A DNA stretch of 56,654 nucleotides from Deltaproteobacteria bacterium. Lineage in GTDB: Bacteria > Myxococcota_A > UBA9042. Location: NCBI GenBank assembly GCA_016218865.1, contig JACRCU010000484.1, positions 1 through 56,654 of the forward strand, read 5' to 3'. The notes under the pieces are model-generated. The model was not told the origin of the DNA. It searched no databases and worked only from the letters and a program-made list of their open reading frames with translations. Position 1 is the first letter of the stretch. The number at the start of each line of letters is the position of its first letter. The translations under genes were made by a program, and so were the position numbers. This document shows positions 28,548-40,240 of this stretch, piece after piece.

Positions 28548-28868
28548 ATGCCCGCCCAAAGTCGACTCGGCGACAAGTCGCAGGTACCGGCCGACGCCCA
28601 CGGCTGCCCGGCTTGCCCACACCCCTGCATCGGCCCGGCGGTCGCCGGCTCGCCCAACGTCAACGTGAACAGCCGCGCGGCACTGCGCGTCGGCGATCCC
28701 GGCGTGCACGCCGCTTGCTGTGGTCCCAACACGTGGACCGCGGCAGCGGGCTCGGGCACCGTCTTCATCAACAAGAAGGCGGCGCACCGCCTGGGCGACG
28801 CGGACACGCACTGCGGCGGCAGCGGCAAGATGGTCGAAGGCTCGGGCGACGTCATCACCGGCGGCTGA
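28548..28868 (+). CDS. PAAR-like (DUF4150) spike-tip protein
   Basis: 106 residues from ATG 28548; a GTG two codons earlier is also possible. The repeated pattern around RLGD, AALRVGDPGVHAACCG and AAHRLGDADTHCGG is the PAAR fold, a metal-stabilised cone that caps the VgrG spike of type VI secretion or related contractile injection systems. Here it has no toxin domain attached. Many Cys and His residues fit metal binding. No other type VI gene is visible within the window, so it is an orphan tip or belongs to a distant cluster. Confidence 0.8.
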   Translation: MPAQSRLGDKSQVPADAHGCPACPHPCIGPAVAGSPNVNVNSRAALRVGDPGVHAACCGPNTWTAAAGSGTVFINKKAAHRLGDADTHCGGSGKMVEGSGDVITGG

Positions 28869-29046
28869 GGCCGCGATCCGCGCCACGAAACCGCTCGTCA
28901 CCGCCGGCCGCTCGGCTCGGCAGCGAAACCTCAACACGAATCGGGTCGTTGGGATCGAGCGATTGGCGCGCTCTGCGCAGACACTCGCAGCTAGCGCGCA
29001 CGGGGCCACGGCGGCGTAGCGGGACACCCAGACAATTGACTGGAAT

Positions 29047-29544
29047 TTAGAAGGGCTTGCGGAACTGTAGGCCGAACGGCGACAGGCTGGTGACGCGCAC
29101 CGTACTGCCGGCGATTTCCAGGGTGGTGAACTGCCGGGTCAGGGCGGCCACGTCGATCTGGGGCGCGATGACCGCCTGGCCGGGCTCGGCGTTGCCGATG
29201 AGGCTGGCCGAGCGCACGCACAGGTCGCAGCGCACGTCGCGGCCCGAGACGCGGGCGGCGTGGCGATCGAGCCAGTCTTTGTTGCTGTAGGTGAGCGGAC
29301 TGCCGCCGTCTTCGCCACCGGCGAGCGCCGCCACGATGCCGACGTGCGACACCACGGAACCCGCCTCGTGCTGGGTGGTTGGGGCTTGGGCGCGGTGGCG
29401 CCGATGGCCGTGTGGGCGCGCCCAAGCCGCCGAAGCGAGCAAGGTGCCGGCGAGCGCGCTCAACGCGAGCAACGTCAACGGCAGCCGGGACCGCCGCAGC
29501 GGTCGCGCAGGACATGGAACACGGTCGGACTGGGCTATCCTCAC
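29047..29544 (-). CDS. exported hypothetical protein
   Basis: 165 residues from GTG 29544, which has GAGG five bases upstream; the frame is open to 29601. A signal peptide is clear (RRSRLPLTLLALSALAGTLLASAAWA). The mature part has a His/Arg-rich start and a CDLC motif, but I do not recognise a family. The 178 bases before it (28869-29046) show no gene. It is divergent from the next plus-strand gene. Confidence 0.6.
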   Translation of the reverse strand: MRIAQSDRVPCPARPLRRSRLPLTLLALSALAGTLLASAAWARPHGHRRHRAQAPTTQHEAGSVVSHVGIVAALAGGEDGGSPLTYSNKDWLDRHAARVSGRDVRCDLCVRSASLIGNAEPGQAVIAPQIDVAALTRQFTTLEIAGSTVRVTSLSPFGLQFRKPF

Positions 29545-29703
29545 GGGCACCTCAACATCTCTTTCCACACTACAAATCCGTGACGCGATTTGCAAGCACA
29601 AAGATCATGAAGAGATGTGGCGGGTCGTGGGCGCCGCGCCTTTGCCCGCTCGCAGCCACAGTGGCACAATGGGGCTGCGGCTCCCTGCCGATGCGAGCGC
29701 CCC

Positions 29704-30843
29704 ATGGCCAACGAGACTCCGCCGTTCGTCAGCGGGACCCCGCTGCAACCCCACGTACTGCAAGGCCCTCTGCTGGGTCTGGCCGGCCGCGATGCGCCCC
29801 TGCCGGCCCGCCAGCGCGTGGCCCGCGCCGCCCTGCCCGCCCCGCCAGACGTGCTGGTGCCGGCGCTGCTGTTCCTGACCCAGGATCCCGAGATTGAAAT
29901 TCGCAAGCTGGCCAAGGAATCGCTGGCGTCGATGCCGATCGAAGTGCTGGGACCCGTGCTGGCGGCGATGAAGGAACCGGCGCTGTTCGATACCGCCGCC
30001 CGCGCGCTGATACGGGTTCCCAAGGCCGCGCGGGCAATCGCCCTGAACGCCGGTTGCGCCGACGACACGCTGCGCTGGATGGCGAGCGCCGCCGACCCGG
30101 ACACGGTGCAGGCGATTGGCCGCAACCACGTGCGCGCCCTGCGCTATCCGGCCATCATCGAGGCGATCTACCTGAACCCGCTGGCGCCGCAGAGCTTGGT
30201 GCAGGACCTGTTCGATCTGGCGGTGCGCGCCGGCGTCAACCTGGACCATGTGCCCGGGTTCCGCGAAGCCAAGGCGATGCTGGTGGGCGAGGAGCCCGCC
30301 GACGAGGAAAAGGGCCTGTCGGACGCGGAGTTTGCCTCGGCGATGCTGATGGCGATGGGCCAAGGCGAGCGCGCCATCCACCACGCCGAGAATACCGACG
30401 GCACCGCGACGACCGAGCGCGAGACCGGCAGCCTGGCCGCGCTGCTGTCGCGCATGAGCGTGGCGCAGAAGATCCGCATCGCCATGGTGGGCGACGCCGC
30501 GACGCGCAAGCTGCTGATCCGCGACCCGAAGAAGATGGTGGCGTTTGCCGTGCTGAAGTCGCCGCGCTTGACCGAAGGCGAGATCACCGCGTTTGCCTCG
30601 AACAAGGCGCTGAGCGAAGACATCCTGGCGAGCATTGCCCGCAACCGCCAGTGGACCAAGGACTATGCCACCCGCAAGGCGCTGGTGTTCATCCCCAAGA
30701 CGCCGCTGTCGCTGAGCATGCAGTTCCTGCGCACCCTTAGCCAGAAGGACATGAAGGACTGCTCGGGCTCGCGCGACGTGAACCCCACCGTGGCGCGCAC
30801 CGCCAAGCGGATCCTGACCGAAGCCAACGAGAAGAAAGGGTAG
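29704..30843 (+). CDS. conserved HEAT-repeat-like protein
   Basis: 379 residues, all alpha-helical. Pairs of short helices (FLTQDPEIEIRKLAKESLAS; LAAMKEPALFDTAARALIRV) suggest HEAT-like repeats. The second half (KIRIAMVGDAATRKLLIRD) is of a type I recall as conserved in other deltaproteobacteria. No signal peptide. ATG 29704 was chosen because the repeat fold begins directly after it; upstream the frame is open but runs over the divergent gene's promoter region. Function unknown. It converges on the M16 operon with a 4-bp gap. Confidence 0.72.
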   Translation: MANETPPFVSGTPLQPHVLQGPLLGLAGRDAPLPARQRVARAALPAPPDVLVPALLFLTQDPEIEIRKLAKESLASMPIEVLGPVLAAMKEPALFDTAARALIRVPKAARAIALNAGCADDTLRWMASAADPDTVQAIGRNHVRALRYPAIIEAIYLNPLAPQSLVQDLFDLAVRAGVNLDHVPGFREAKAMLVGEEPADEEKGLSDAEFASAMLMAMGQGERAIHHAENTDGTATTERETGSLAALLSRMSVAQKIRIAMVGDAATRKLLIRDPKKMVAFAVLKSPRLTEGEITAFASNKALSEDILASIARNRQWTKDYATRKALVFIPKTPLSLSMQFLRTLSQKDMKDCSGSRDVNPTVARTAKRILTEANEKKG

Positions 30844-30847
30844 TCGA

Positions 30848-32338
30848 CTACTTGGCTGCCGCGACCGGCTTGCCGTCGCTGTCGAGCGCCTGCGCGGTCT
30901 GGCCCTTCAGCGGCCCTTCGGCCAGCAGCGCCTGCACTTGCGGGCCGATCGCCTTGAGGTCGCCGACAATCAGCACCACCAGGTGGTCGTAGTCCAGGTG
31001 CGCCGCTGCGGCCTTCTGCACTGCACCGAGGTCGACCGCCTGCAGCCGCGCCACATGGCCGTCGTACCAGTCTAGCGGCAGCCCGTAGTACGCCAAGCCC
31101 TGGAAGGTGCTGGCGATCGAGCGGCCGGTCGACCAGCGCGCCGGCAGCGACAGGATCGACCCCTCTTTTTCGCGGGCCAGCTCGTCGGCGGTCGCCGGAG
31201 CAGCGCGCAGCGTGGCGATCTCGCTCAGCATCTCGCGGACCGACGGCCCGCTGGCGTCGGCGCGAACCGAGGCCGACAAGCTGAGCAGGCTGCCGCCGCG
31301 CCGGTATTGATAGCCGCCACCGGCGCCGTAGGCCCAGCCGTGCTTCTCGCGCAAGTTCATGTTGATACGGCTGGAAAAGCCCGAGCCGAGCACGCCCATC
31401 ATCAGCTGGGTCGCCTCGTAGTCGGCGGCCGAGCGCTCGGGCCCCTGGCCCAGTACCTGCACCACGGTCTGCTCGGCGCCGGGCACGTCGACGGTGAACA
31501 CCCGGCCCGCGGGCGGCTGCGGGGCGCCGATCGGCGCGAGCTGGGCAGCCGGGGTCTTCCACTCGGCAAACCGCGCCTGCCACGCCTTGGCCAGCGCCGC
31601 GCGGGTCACGTCGCCGACTACGTAAAGGCGCGCGCCCTCTGGCGAAAGCGCGGCGGCGTGCTGCTGACAGCCGGCCACGTCCAGGGCCGCCAGGCTCGCC
31701 TCGGTGCTCAGGCGCCCCCAGGCCTGCGGGCCAAACGCCACGGGACCGACCACCCGCTGGGCCACCGCGGCCGGGTTGCCGCGCGCCTGCATCAGCGACG
31801 CCTTGCGGCGGGCGACGATGCGCGCCAGCTCGTCGGCCCTGAGCCCAGGGCGCAGCAAGCTGTCGGCCAGTAAATCGAGCGCCGGAGCCAGGTTGCGCGA
31901 CAGGACCGCCAGTTGCAGCCCCTGCTGGTCCACACCGCTCCAAGCGTCGATGCTGGCGGCCAGATCGGCCTGGGCCTCGGCGAATTGCACTTTGTCCAGC
32001 TTGGCGGTGCCGGAGCCGAGCAGCTGCATGCAGGCGCTGGCCTGGCCTTCGCGACCGGGCGGATCCCAGGCGGAGCCACCTGCGAGCACCAATTCCATCG
32101 ACACGGTCGGCAGTTCGTGGCGCTCGACCAGCACGACCTCGACGGGCCCGGCGCGGAACACTTGCGGCTTGGGCGTGGCCACCGCCTTGGCGGGTCCAGG
32201 CACCGGTGCCGTGGCGCGCCACGCCTCGGGGTCGGCGGCGGCCTCGGCGGCCCAGCCCTGGGGAACGGCACTGCTGGCCACGAGCGCCGCCAGCCCAAAA
32301 GCGACAGAACTTGTCGCGCACCTGCGGAACTGCATCAT
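30848..32338 (-). CDS. M16-family protease-like protein lacking the zinc motif
   Basis: 496 residues, signal peptide at the N-terminus. The overall fold follows M16 peptidases (VEVVLVERHELPTVSMELVL; SSRINMNLREKHGWAYG; DWYDGHVARLQAVD). Where active members have HxxEH, this one reads ASACMQLLG, so it is very likely inactive. It starts at an ATG overlapping the stop of the intact M16 gene (ATGA) and is the second gene of that operon. Such active/inactive pairs usually work as heterodimers, with the inactive unit helping to hold substrate. Confidence 0.87.
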   Translation of the reverse strand: MMQFRRCATSSVAFGLAALVASSAVPQGWAAEAAADPEAWRATAPVPGPAKAVATPKPQVFRAGPVEVVLVERHELPTVSMELVLAGGSAWDPPGREGQASACMQLLGSGTAKLDKVQFAEAQADLAASIDAWSGVDQQGLQLAVLSRNLAPALDLLADSLLRPGLRADELARIVARRKASLMQARGNPAAVAQRVVGPVAFGPQAWGRLSTEASLAALDVAGCQQHAAALSPEGARLYVVGDVTRAALAKAWQARFAEWKTPAAQLAPIGAPQPPAGRVFTVDVPGAEQTVVQVLGQGPERSAADYEATQLMMGVLGSGFSSRINMNLREKHGWAYGAGGGYQYRRGGSLLSLSASVRADASGPSVREMLSEIATLRAAPATADELAREKEGSILSLPARWSTGRSIASTFQGLAYYGLPLDWYDGHVARLQAVDLGAVQKAAAAHLDYDHLVVLIVGDLKAIGPQVQALLAEGPLKGQTAQALDSDGKPVAAAK

Positions 32339-33699
32339 CGCCCACCCCCTTGACCCGGCGTCGCCGCCTTGGCGGGCACCGAAAAGACGGCTGCGCGCCG
32401 GTCTGGCATCAAGGTGCTGGCGACCGCGGCGGCAATCGACTGCGGCGTGGCACCGCGGTAGCGCTGCAGATCCTGGGCCAGCGCATCGGTCTTGCCCAAG
32501 TAGTGCTGGTAGGCCTGCAGCACTTCGCAGCGGTTCATCAGCCCTTCCAAGCCCCACACGAAGGCGCTCTCTACGTCGAGCACGGCCCGGTTGCGCTCGG
32601 CGGCGCTCGGCGGCTCCTTGGCCAGCCGCGCCAGCTCCTCGTCGATGACCTTCAGCACCGCGTCGCGCGAGGCGCCCGGCTTCAGGTCGACGATCACGTG
32701 GAACACCGACGACAGTTGCTGGCTGCCCTGGTAGACCGCCACGCTCTGGGCGCTCTGGTCCTGGTGCACCAAGCGCTTGTACAGACGCCCAGTTCCGCCG
32801 TGCCCCAGGATGTGCGCCGCCAGATCCAGGTCGGCATCGCCCGGCTTGTACATCGCCGGCGAGTGCCACGCCAGGTGGATGCGCTCCAGGCGCGCCAGCG
32901 GGTCGCTCACGGTCTGCTCTTGCGCCGCGCTGAGTTGCGGGGTGGCGACCGGCCGATGCTGCGGCGCGGGCGCCTTGGGCAGCGTGCCGAACCACTTGTT
33001 CAGCGCAGCCTTGGCTTGCTTGGGGTCGAAGTCGCCGGCCAGGCACAGGGTGGCATTGCTGGGCACGTACCACTGCTTGAAGAACGACTGCACGTCGTCC
33101 ACGCTCGCGGCTTGCAGGTCTTCGTGGCGGCCAATCGTCATGTAGCGATAGGGATGCCCTTCGGGGTAGAGCATCTGCGAAATGGCAAAGCGTTCCTTGC
33201 CATACGGCACGTTGTCGTAGCGCTGGCGCCGCTCGTTGCGCACCACTTCGCGCTGATTGTCCAGCGACTTCTGGTTGAGCGTGTCCAGCAGCCAACCCAT
33301 GCGGTCCGACTCGAGCCGCAGCGCCGTCTCCAGATGGTGGCTGGGCACCTGCTCGAAGTAGTTGGTGCGGTCGGTGTTGGTGGTGCCGTTGATCTGGCTG
33401 GCGCCGGCCTTCTTCAGGATCTCGAAGTGCACGTCTTCGCCGATGTGCTTGGCGCCCTGGAACATCATGTGCTCGAACAGGTGCGCAAATCCGGACTTGC
33501 CCGGCACCTCGTCGCCCGAGCCCACGTGGTACCACACGTCGACCGCCACCAACGGCACGCTGCGGTCGGGCACGAGCACCACCTGCAGCCCCGAGGGCAA
33601 GGTGAAGACTTCGTGCTTGATTTTGGGCGTGTCGTCGGCCGCCGCCGCGCTGGCCCACAGGACTACAGGGGCCAGCAAAGCCCACACTCTCGTTCTCAT
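32335..33699 (-). CDS. M16-family zinc protease (active subunit)
   Basis: 454 residues from ATG 33699, where a signal peptide begins (RTRVWALLAPVVLWASAAAA). The zinc motif HLFEH is present, with the downstream glutamate region NQREVVRNERRQRYDN, so catalysis is expected. Likely periplasmic peptide or signal-peptide degradation as in processing-peptidase relatives. The frame continues upstream to 34983, but that is the shadow of the divergent CsgG-like gene. First gene of a two-gene operon; 186 bp separate it from the divergent gene. Confidence 0.88.
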   Translation of the reverse strand: MRTRVWALLAPVVLWASAAAADDTPKIKHEVFTLPSGLQVVLVPDRSVPLVAVDVWYHVGSGDEVPGKSGFAHLFEHMMFQGAKHIGEDVHFEILKKAGASQINGTTNTDRTNYFEQVPSHHLETALRLESDRMGWLLDTLNQKSLDNQREVVRNERRQRYDNVPYGKERFAISQMLYPEGHPYRYMTIGRHEDLQAASVDDVQSFFKQWYVPSNATLCLAGDFDPKQAKAALNKWFGTLPKAPAPQHRPVATPQLSAAQEQTVSDPLARLERIHLAWHSPAMYKPGDADLDLAAHILGHGGTGRLYKRLVHQDQSAQSVAVYQGSQQLSSVFHVIVDLKPGASRDAVLKVIDEELARLAKEPPSAAERNRAVLDVESAFVWGLEGLMNRCEVLQAYQHYLGKTDALAQDLQRYRGATPQSIAAAVASTLMPDRRAAVFSVPAKAATPGQGGGR

Positions 33700-33885
33700 C
33701 GCCGCCTCGGTCGTCGGTTGGGTCGCGGGTCCGCGCCCAGTGTGGCGCAGAACAGGGCTACAAGGAAGCAGCCCGCCGCGACATTCCCGCGGAACCGGCG
33801 CGACCGCCGATACCGGTTGCGACAGGGCGGCGATGTGGGCAGGATGGAGCGACCCGGCGCCGGTGCGAGCGGGCCAAGGATGCCA

Positions 33886-35706
33886 ATGCGCAAGCTCGTT
33901 TGGATGGTGCTGGTGCCGGCCCTGGGCACGCTGTGGGCGGCGCCGCTGCTGGCCATGACGCTGGCGGTCAGCTACTTCGACAACCGCTCGGGCCAGGATC
34001 AGTGGCAGCCGCTGAGCAAGGGCCTGGCCGACATGCTGATCACCGACCTGGCCGAGACGGACGGCGTCACGGTGGTCGAGCGCGAGCGCCTGCAAGCGGT
34101 GCTGGGCGAGATCCAGCTGGGCAAGGGCAAATTCATCGACCCGGCCACGGCGCAGAAGCTGGGCAAGGGCCTGGGGGCGACCCATGTGATGACGGGCAGT
34201 TACCAGCTGTCCGGCAACAAAGTGCGCATCGACGCCCGCGCCATCGAGGTCGCGACCGGCGCCGTGCGCGTGACGGCGGAGCACACCGGTCCGGCCGACG
34301 ACGTGTTCGCGGTGGAGTCGAAACTGGCCGAAAAGCTGCGCGAAGGCCTGACCCTGAAGCGGCGCGGCGAGGCCAAGAAGCCGACCAAGGTCTCGGCCGA
34401 CGAGGTGCGCACCTACGGCTTGGGGCTGGAGGCCATCGACGACGGCCACATGGACGAGGCGCGGCGCATCTTGGGCGCCCTGGCCATGCAGCGGCCGGAC
34501 TTCGCCCAAGTTCAGCGCGGTCTTGAGCAACTCTCCCGACGAATCAAGACGTTGCTTGACCAATCCAAGTACGCGCCCGAAAAGATCGTGGCCCTGGCGG
34601 GGCAGATCGAGGCCGGCAAGCTGGATGCCTGCGGCCCGCTGATGAACGAGCTGATGCAGCTGCAGGGGGCGGCGACGCGCGCGGCCGTGACCATCTTGAA
34701 CCCGGCGAGCGGCGACCGCGCCGAGGTCCAAAAGACGCTGGCGGCGTTCTACGCGGTGACCCTGCTGCTGCTCGACAAGCCACCGCTGAGCCAGCCGATC
34801 TGCCCGGGCGCGCAGTCGCCGGCAGCCACGTCGCTGTCGCTGTTCCTGTTCACCATGCACATGCCGGCCAAGCAGGTGATGGACTGCCACCCGCTGATGT
34901 TGGCCCAGGCCCCCAACCCCAAGCAGCGCCAGGATCAGTGCGACCGCGTGCTCAAGCGTGTGCCCGACCTCGCCGATGCCCAAGGTCGCGTGCTGGTGGC
35001 GGCCGCCGACTACCCGGCGCTGATGGTGCAGCTGGGCCAGGTGATGATCGAGCGCTTCCCCAACTCGGCGTATCTGCAGTCACTTCTGCCGATCGTCCAG
35101 AGCTACGTGGAGTTCTTGAAGGTGACGGCCCTGTCCGGCCCGGCGCGGCAGCAGGCCATCGACCGCGGCATCGTCGACAAGGCCCGCCAGCAGGTGGCGC
35201 AAGCCACGGCCTATGCCGATATGTACCTGGCCATCCTGCAGATTCCGCAGCAGCCGGCCCTGCGCGCCTCGATCGCTCCCGGCACCGCGCGCTTGACCCT
35301 GGGCCTGAGCGAGGGCGACATCACCATGGGCACCGCGCGCATCGAGCTGTCGGTCGACGGCGGCAAGACCTGGCCGCACCGCTGGCCGCTCAAGGGCGAG
35401 GCGCCGGGGGCGGCGTCGGCGTCGGTCAAGCTCGCCGTAGCGCCGGGCAGCAAGCTGCTGGTGGGGCTGGCCGAGCGGCTGCGGCGCGACGGCACGCCCG
35501 AGTTCGACCACGTCGCCCGCTGGTATCAGACTGCGGTGTGGCTGGGCACCGAGTCGACCGCCGCAACCGTGGGCAACGCCATGTTCCGCCTGGTGGCGCT
35601 GGACGACAGCGAGCTGGTGCGCTGCCCGGTTCAGCACGACGCCGAGACCAGCGACCGCACCGAAGGCGCGTGGCTGTTCGCCAAGGCCATGTGCAAGGCG
35701 CCGTAA
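33886..35706 (+). CDS. CsgG/FlgO-domain exported protein
   Basis: 606 residues. Signal peptide at 1-23. Residues about 25-145 match the CsgG/FlgO fold: AVSYFDNRSGQDQWQPLSKG, DMLITDLAETDGVTVVER, GKGLGATHVMTGSYQLSG. This domain assembles in the outer envelope in curli secretion and in flagellar proteins. The rest is helical with a beta-sandwich-like stretch near 460-530 (RIELSVDGGKTWPHRW). ATG 33886 is preferred over ATG 33880 because AAGGA sits at proper spacing. Function is likely structural or in envelope assembly; no curli genes are nearby. Confidence 0.78.
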   Translation: MRKLVWMVLVPALGTLWAAPLLAMTLAVSYFDNRSGQDQWQPLSKGLADMLITDLAETDGVTVVERERLQAVLGEIQLGKGKFIDPATAQKLGKGLGATHVMTGSYQLSGNKVRIDARAIEVATGAVRVTAEHTGPADDVFAVESKLAEKLREGLTLKRRGEAKKPTKVSADEVRTYGLGLEAIDDGHMDEARRILGALAMQRPDFAQVQRGLEQLSRRIKTLLDQSKYAPEKIVALAGQIEAGKLDACGPLMNELMQLQGAATRAAVTILNPASGDRAEVQKTLAAFYAVTLLLLDKPPLSQPICPGAQSPAATSLSLFLFTMHMPAKQVMDCHPLMLAQAPNPKQRQDQCDRVLKRVPDLADAQGRVLVAAADYPALMVQLGQVMIERFPNSAYLQSLLPIVQSYVEFLKVTALSGPARQQAIDRGIVDKARQQVAQATAYADMYLAILQIPQQPALRASIAPGTARLTLGLSEGDITMGTARIELSVDGGKTWPHRWPLKGEAPGAASASVKLAVAPGSKLLVGLAERLRRDGTPEFDHVARWYQTAVWLGTESTAATVGNAMFRLVALDDSELVRCPVQHDAETSDRTEGAWLFAKAMCKAP

Positions 35707-35712
35707 AGCTTA

Positions 35713-35733
35713 GTGGAGTAAAAGGAACTACAC
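35713..35733. terminator. weak hairpin between convergent genes
   Basis: GTGGAGT and ACTACAC can pair at six of seven positions around a 7-base loop. It sits exactly between the ends of two convergent genes (stops at 35706 and 35728) and overlaps the second stop slightly. There is no T-run, so it is at best a weak bidirectional terminator. Confidence 0.3.
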
Positions 35734-36372
35734 GGCGCGGTCGCCCTTGTTCTCGCGGCCGTCGATGGTCGACAGGACCTTCTCGATCGCCGCGGCGGCC
35801 TGGGCGATGTTCTCTTCGTCGCCGCCCAGCCAGATGCGGCCGAAGGCGCCAAAGGTAATCATTTCCAGGACTTTGATATTGGCGGCTTTCTCGGCCTCGT
35901 TGGTGGCGAGCAGCGCGTAGCCAGCCGGGTGGACCTCGACCGTCAGCATGGTCTGGCCCTCCAAGATCATGTCGCCGTGGCGCATCCGGTTGATCAGCAT
36001 GGTGTGATAACCCTGGATACCCGTGATGGTCTGCGAAGTCATCACCCGCGGCTTCATCCGCTCTTGGGCGGTGATGCCGTAGTGGTCGAGCACCGCATCG
36101 GCGGCAGCGCGCACCTGACCCTGGTCGGTGTGGTGGACTTCCAGCATGCCAAAGGCGCGCTCGACGATCTGCATGCCCGGAATCACGCTGGTTTGCTTGA
36201 GCACCGCGTCGGTCACGTTGTTGATCGACATGCCGGGGGCCACCTCGACCAGCAGCGCCGCCTGGCCTTCCAGGGGCAGGAAGCCGCGGGCGATGGTCGC
36301 GACGAAGCTGGCCGTCTGCGGTTGCAGCACGTCGATCAGGGTGAAGGTGCGAAGTTCGATGCCGGCGGCCAT
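35728..36372 (-). CDS. tandem BMC-domain (BMC-T) microcompartment shell protein
   Basis: 214 residues holding two BMC-like halves. The first runs from FTLIDVLQPQTASFVA to QVRAAADAVLDHYG. The second has the clearer signature, VEVHPAGYALLATNEAEKAA followed by FGAFGRIWLGGDEENI. Shell proteins of this class form trimers that tile into pseudohexameric facets with a central pore. No second shell protein, vertex protein or cargo enzyme is visible in the window. It lies 97 bp downstream of panC on the same strand. It may serve a locus elsewhere in the genome or have been recruited to another role. Confidence 0.75.
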   Translation of the reverse strand: MAAGIELRTFTLIDVLQPQTASFVATIARGFLPLEGQAALLVEVAPGMSINNVTDAVLKQTSVIPGMQIVERAFGMLEVHHTDQGQVRAAADAVLDHYGITAQERMKPRVMTSQTITGIQGYHTMLINRMRHGDMILEGQTMLTVEVHPAGYALLATNEAEKAANIKVLEMITFGAFGRIWLGGDEENIAQAAAAIEKVLSTIDGRENKGDRAV

Positions 36373-36469
36373 GGCGTTCCCCCGCGCAAGTGCGCTGTTG
36401 CGGCGTTGTAGTCCAGCGGGCCGGCGAGGTCAAACCGCGGGCGAGTGCAGCCACAACTCCGTTATTAAT

Positions 36470-37333
36470 TCAAGGCTTTGCCTGCACGTCGCGCACCGGC
36501 AGCTCCACGTTGTCGATGAGCCGCGTGGCTCCATAGCGCGCCGCCACCAGCGCCCGGCCCGCGACCGAAAAATCGTCCAGCGGTTCCAGGCTTTCGGCCT
36601 GCACCAGCCCCACGTACTCGGGCTGGCCACCGCTGGCCGCGATGGTGGCGAGCAGCTCGGCCTGCAACTCGGCCGGTGCGCGCGCGGTAGACGCCACCTG
36701 CTGCTGCAAGTGCCAAAGACCCTTCGAGATCGCCAGAGCGTTCGACCGCTGTTCGGCCGACAGGTAGACGTTGCGCGAGCTCATCGCCAAGCCGTCGGGC
36801 TCGCGGACGATGGGCGCGCCCAAAATCTCGGCTGGATGGTCCAGGTCGCGACACATCTGCCGGATCACCTGCAGCTGTTGCCAGTCCTTTTGGCCAAAGA
36901 TGGCCACGTCGGCGCCGGTCTGGTTCAGCAGCTTCAGCACCACTGTGGCCACGCCGCGGAAGTGCCCGGGCCGGCTGGCGCCGCACCAGCGCTGCGAGAC
37001 CTGCTCCACTTCCACGTGCGTCTGGAACCCGTCCGGATACATCCCTGGCACGTCGGGGTGGTACACGGCGTCGACGCCGCGGGCCTCGCACAGGGCGCAA
37101 TCGGTGGGGAACTGCCGCGGGTAGCGGCCGAAGTCCTCGTTCGGCCCGAATTGCAGCGGATTGACGAAGATCGTCACCACCACGCGGTCGGCGTGCGGGC
37201 GGATCTGGTCCACCAGCTGCAAGTGGCCCTCGTGCAAGGCGCCCATGGTCGGCACCACGCCGATGCGCAGGCCGGCGCGATGCTGTTCGGTGTGCCACTG
37301 CCGCAGCGCGTGGGGATTCGTCAGGATTTGCAT
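36470..37333 (-). CDS. panC: pantothenate synthetase
   Basis: Joins pantoate and beta-alanine with ATP to make pantothenate. Signature motifs of the nucleotidyl-transferase fold: PTMGALHEGHL (HIGH-like), FVNPLQFGPNEDFGRYPR, FGQKDWQQLQVIRQM and the KMSKS-like REPDGLAMSSRNVYLS. 287 residues, normal for the family. It follows panB after 47 bp on the same strand, so panBC form an operon. No panD was seen. Confidence 0.95.
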   Translation of the reverse strand: MQILTNPHALRQWHTEQHRAGLRIGVVPTMGALHEGHLQLVDQIRPHADRVVVTIFVNPLQFGPNEDFGRYPRQFPTDCALCEARGVDAVYHPDVPGMYPDGFQTHVEVEQVSQRWCGASRPGHFRGVATVVLKLLNQTGADVAIFGQKDWQQLQVIRQMCRDLDHPAEILGAPIVREPDGLAMSSRNVYLSAEQRSNALAISKGLWHLQQQVASTARAPAELQAELLATIAASGGQPEYVGLVQAESLEPLDDFSVAGRALVAARYGATRLIDNVELPVRDVQAKP

Positions 37334-37380
37334 CGGGTCTCGCAGTGGAGCGGCCTAGGCGGGCTCGGCGCCCGTCGTCC

Positions 37381-38352
<972 letters not shown>

Positions 38353-38474
38353 CGGGTGGCCTCCTGGGTTTGGTAGACCCCACCATGGGTTCACGGTAAG
38401 GGATCGCCGCAGCAAAAGGCAAGCCGGATCGGACCAGCTGGGGATGCCGCCGTCGATTTTGCCGACGCGAGCGA

Positions 38475-40043
<1,569 letters not shown>

Positions 40044-40240
40044 GGCCTACCTGCGGGGCGCGCAAAAGAAGCGGGCGCGCCTGTTTAGCCCGGTTGGCCG
40101 GCGGATTCAAGCACGCGCCGCGTCCGATCCGCCAGTCTGCGACGGAATAACTCAGCAAATTCGCTCCGTGGAAAATGGCTACCACCCTATGCTAGCCTCC
40201 ATCCTCGCTTTTTGCGCCGCCATCGCCATTGGGAGACGAC

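Noticed and set aside
33700-34983. Upstream extension of the active M16 gene
   Set aside because: It runs antisense through the CsgG-like gene; the signal peptide begins at 33699. The plus-strand extension 32206-33885 of the CsgG-like gene was rejected for the same reason.
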